A stretch of 5,752 nucleotides of DNA, taken from NCBI GenBank assembly GCA_902462325.1, contig CABQBF010000158.1, positions 1 through 5,752 on the forward strand. Direction: 5' to 3'. Positions within the stretch are counted from its first letter, which is position 1; every line of letters begins with the position of its first letter. The translations under genes were made by a program, and so were the position numbers. Origin of the DNA: an uncultured Peptococcaceae bacterium. GTDB taxonomy: Bacteria; Bacillota; Peptococcia; Peptococcales; Peptococcaceae. Shown here in pieces: positions 4,653 to 5,752 of this stretch. Under the pieces are notes generated by a model. The model searched no databases, was not told the origin of the DNA, and worked only from the letters and a program-made list of their open reading frames with translations.

Positions 4653-5752
4653 TTATGCATCTTGCTCAGAAAAAATCTGTAGTTTTTTATACCAGATGTG
4701 TTGATGCTTGTCTGGCCAAAATACTGCCAACACCGTATAAATTTCCAGACGACCCAGCAGCATCAAGACACTGAACAGCCATTTGGCAGCAACCGGCGCG
4801 CTGGAAAAAGATTCTGTCGGTCCCCAGGCGCCAATAGCCGGGCCAACGCCGCCCAAGCAGCCCAGTACACCAGTCAGCGCATCCAGCAAATCAGCACCCA
4901 TACAGCACAATAAAAAAGTAGAGCCCAGCGTAAGCGCCACAAACAAATAAAAAAAGGTCGTAACGCTGTGCAACACCGGTTCGGGCAAACTTTTCCGATT
5001 GGCTTTCAAGGTACTGACCAAACGGGGATGCAGAAAGCGCCGTACTTCATAGCCAATCTGCTGAAACAAAATAATGTGCCTGTCAATTTTAAATCCGCAA
5101 GTGGTAGAGCCGGCACAGGCGCCGGAAAACATCAGTAAAATCAAAATCACCTTTGCCGCCGGTACCCATACTTCATAATCACAGCAAACAAAACCGGTCG
5201 TAGTCAAAACGGAGGTCACATGAAAGGCACTATAGCGTAAAGCCGTTGCCACATCAAACTGATATTGTGGCAAAATATTGCAAGTAATCAGAAAAACAGC
5301 GGCCAGGGTTACATAAGTATACACGCGAAATTCCCTGCTGTTCCAAAAGCTGCGCAAAGAATGACTGCGGAAAAAATAAAAAAACAGCGCATAATTCACA
5401 CCAGCCAAGTACATCGCACCTGTCATCGCCCACTCCAGCAACGGACTTTGATAAAAACCTATGCTGCTATTTTTGGTGGAAAAGCCTCCCGTCGCAACAA
5501 TCGAAAAAGCGTGGTTCAGCGCATCAAAAAGATTCATCCCACAGAAAAGCAACAGAAAAAAAGTGATCACCGTATTAAAAATATAGATAAACCACAAGCT
5601 GCGGGCACTGTCGGCAATTTTGGGATGCAGCTTTTCCTTGACCGGACCGGCAGCCTCTGCTTTGAAAATCTGCATAGCGCCGGCTCCTATACCGCCTAAG
5701 AGCGCCACAAACAGCACAATAATCCCCATGCCGCCCAACCAATGGGTCACAC
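4653..5752 (-). CDS. trkH: TrkH-family potassium-uptake membrane subunit, partial (N-terminus beyond the right edge)
   Basis: The frame is open at the right edge. The 365 visible residues are the C-terminal three quarters of a TrkH/KtrB-type protein (family about 480 residues), the membrane pore that takes up potassium together with a cytosolic TrkA/KtrA-type regulator. The stretch THWLGGMGIIVLF at the beginning is a known internal TrkH signature, so the GTG at 5750 is an internal valine and not the start. The second, third and fourth pore-loop signatures are visible as ATGGFSTK (86-93), LTTTGF (182-187) and GGVGPAIG (300-307); the first lies off the window. CAGSTTCGFKI (211-221) is the usual GCAGSTxGGxK region with a Cys for one Gly. 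GRLEIYTVLAVFWP (333-346) is the usual end. The gene ends at TAA 4653-4655. No trkA gene is visible; it would be expected upstream, beyond the edge. Confidence 0.92.
   Translation of the reverse strand, partial: VTHWLGGMGIIVLFVALLGGIGAGAMQIFKAEAAGPVKEKLHPKIADSARSLWFIYIFNTVITFFLLLFCGMNLFDALNHAFSIVATGGFSTKNSSIGFYQSPLLEWAMTGAMYLAGVNYALFFYFFRSHSLRSFWNSREFRVYTYVTLAAVFLITCNILPQYQFDVATALRYSAFHVTSVLTTTGFVCCDYEVWVPAAKVILILLMFSGACAGSTTCGFKIDRHIILFQQIGYEVRRFLHPRLVSTLKANRKSLPEPVLHSVTTFFYLFVALTLGSTFLLCCMGADLLDALTGVLGCLGGVGPAIGAWGPTESFSSAPVAAKWLFSVLMLLGRLEIYTVLAVFWPDKHQHIWYKKLQIFSEQDA

Noticed and set aside
5265..5699. Plus-strand open frame of 144 codons antisense to trkH
   Set aside because: The opposite strand carries clear TrkH pore motifs throughout; this frame has no recognisable motif or ribosome binding site.

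Overview
The window looks like chromosomal DNA of a mid-GC, AT-leaning member of the Bacillota. The support is strong AGGAGG-type ribosome binding sites, housekeeping-type -35/-10 promoters, hairpin-plus-U-run terminators, a CmpB-like membrane protein and a BofC-like protein. The BofC relative points towards the spore-forming clades (Clostridia or Negativicutes), but I cannot name a genus.

Layout. Positions 1-700 hold an IS200-type insertion with a single Y1 (HUH) transposase gene on the minus strand. Its frame carries an internal amber codon, so it is probably dead. Next, on the minus strand, is a stand-alone tandem-ACT protein (798-1247) with its own terminator (705-735) and promoter. A divergent control region (about 1248-1500) separates it from a plus-strand pair: a small sigma-70-family factor (1501-2058), also broken by an in-frame amber between regions 2 and 4, and a membrane-anchored, anti-sigma-like protein (2055-2666) that overlaps it by 4 bases. 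A shared bidirectional terminator (2683-2718) ends this pair and the opposing minus-strand cluster.

The minus-strand cluster, in transcription order, is: the C-terminal three quarters of a TrkH potassium-transport subunit (running off the right edge), a CmpB-like multi-pass membrane protein, a YebC-family protein that lacks the usual N-terminal helical domain, and a membrane-anchored BofC-like protein. The gaps are 96, 95 and 37 bases, so at least the last two genes may be co-transcribed.

The most notable features are two independent in-frame TAG codons in otherwise intact, conserved reading frames. In both, the mutant codon is one transition from CAG (Gln). Independent nonsense mutations are the simplest explanation, but amber suppression or reassignment is a testable alternative, because no gene here would be left without a nearby TAA or TGA. 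The shortened YebC relative and several inverted repeats at promoters and ribosome binding sites are also worth a look. I saw no tRNA, rRNA, CRISPR array or phage module.
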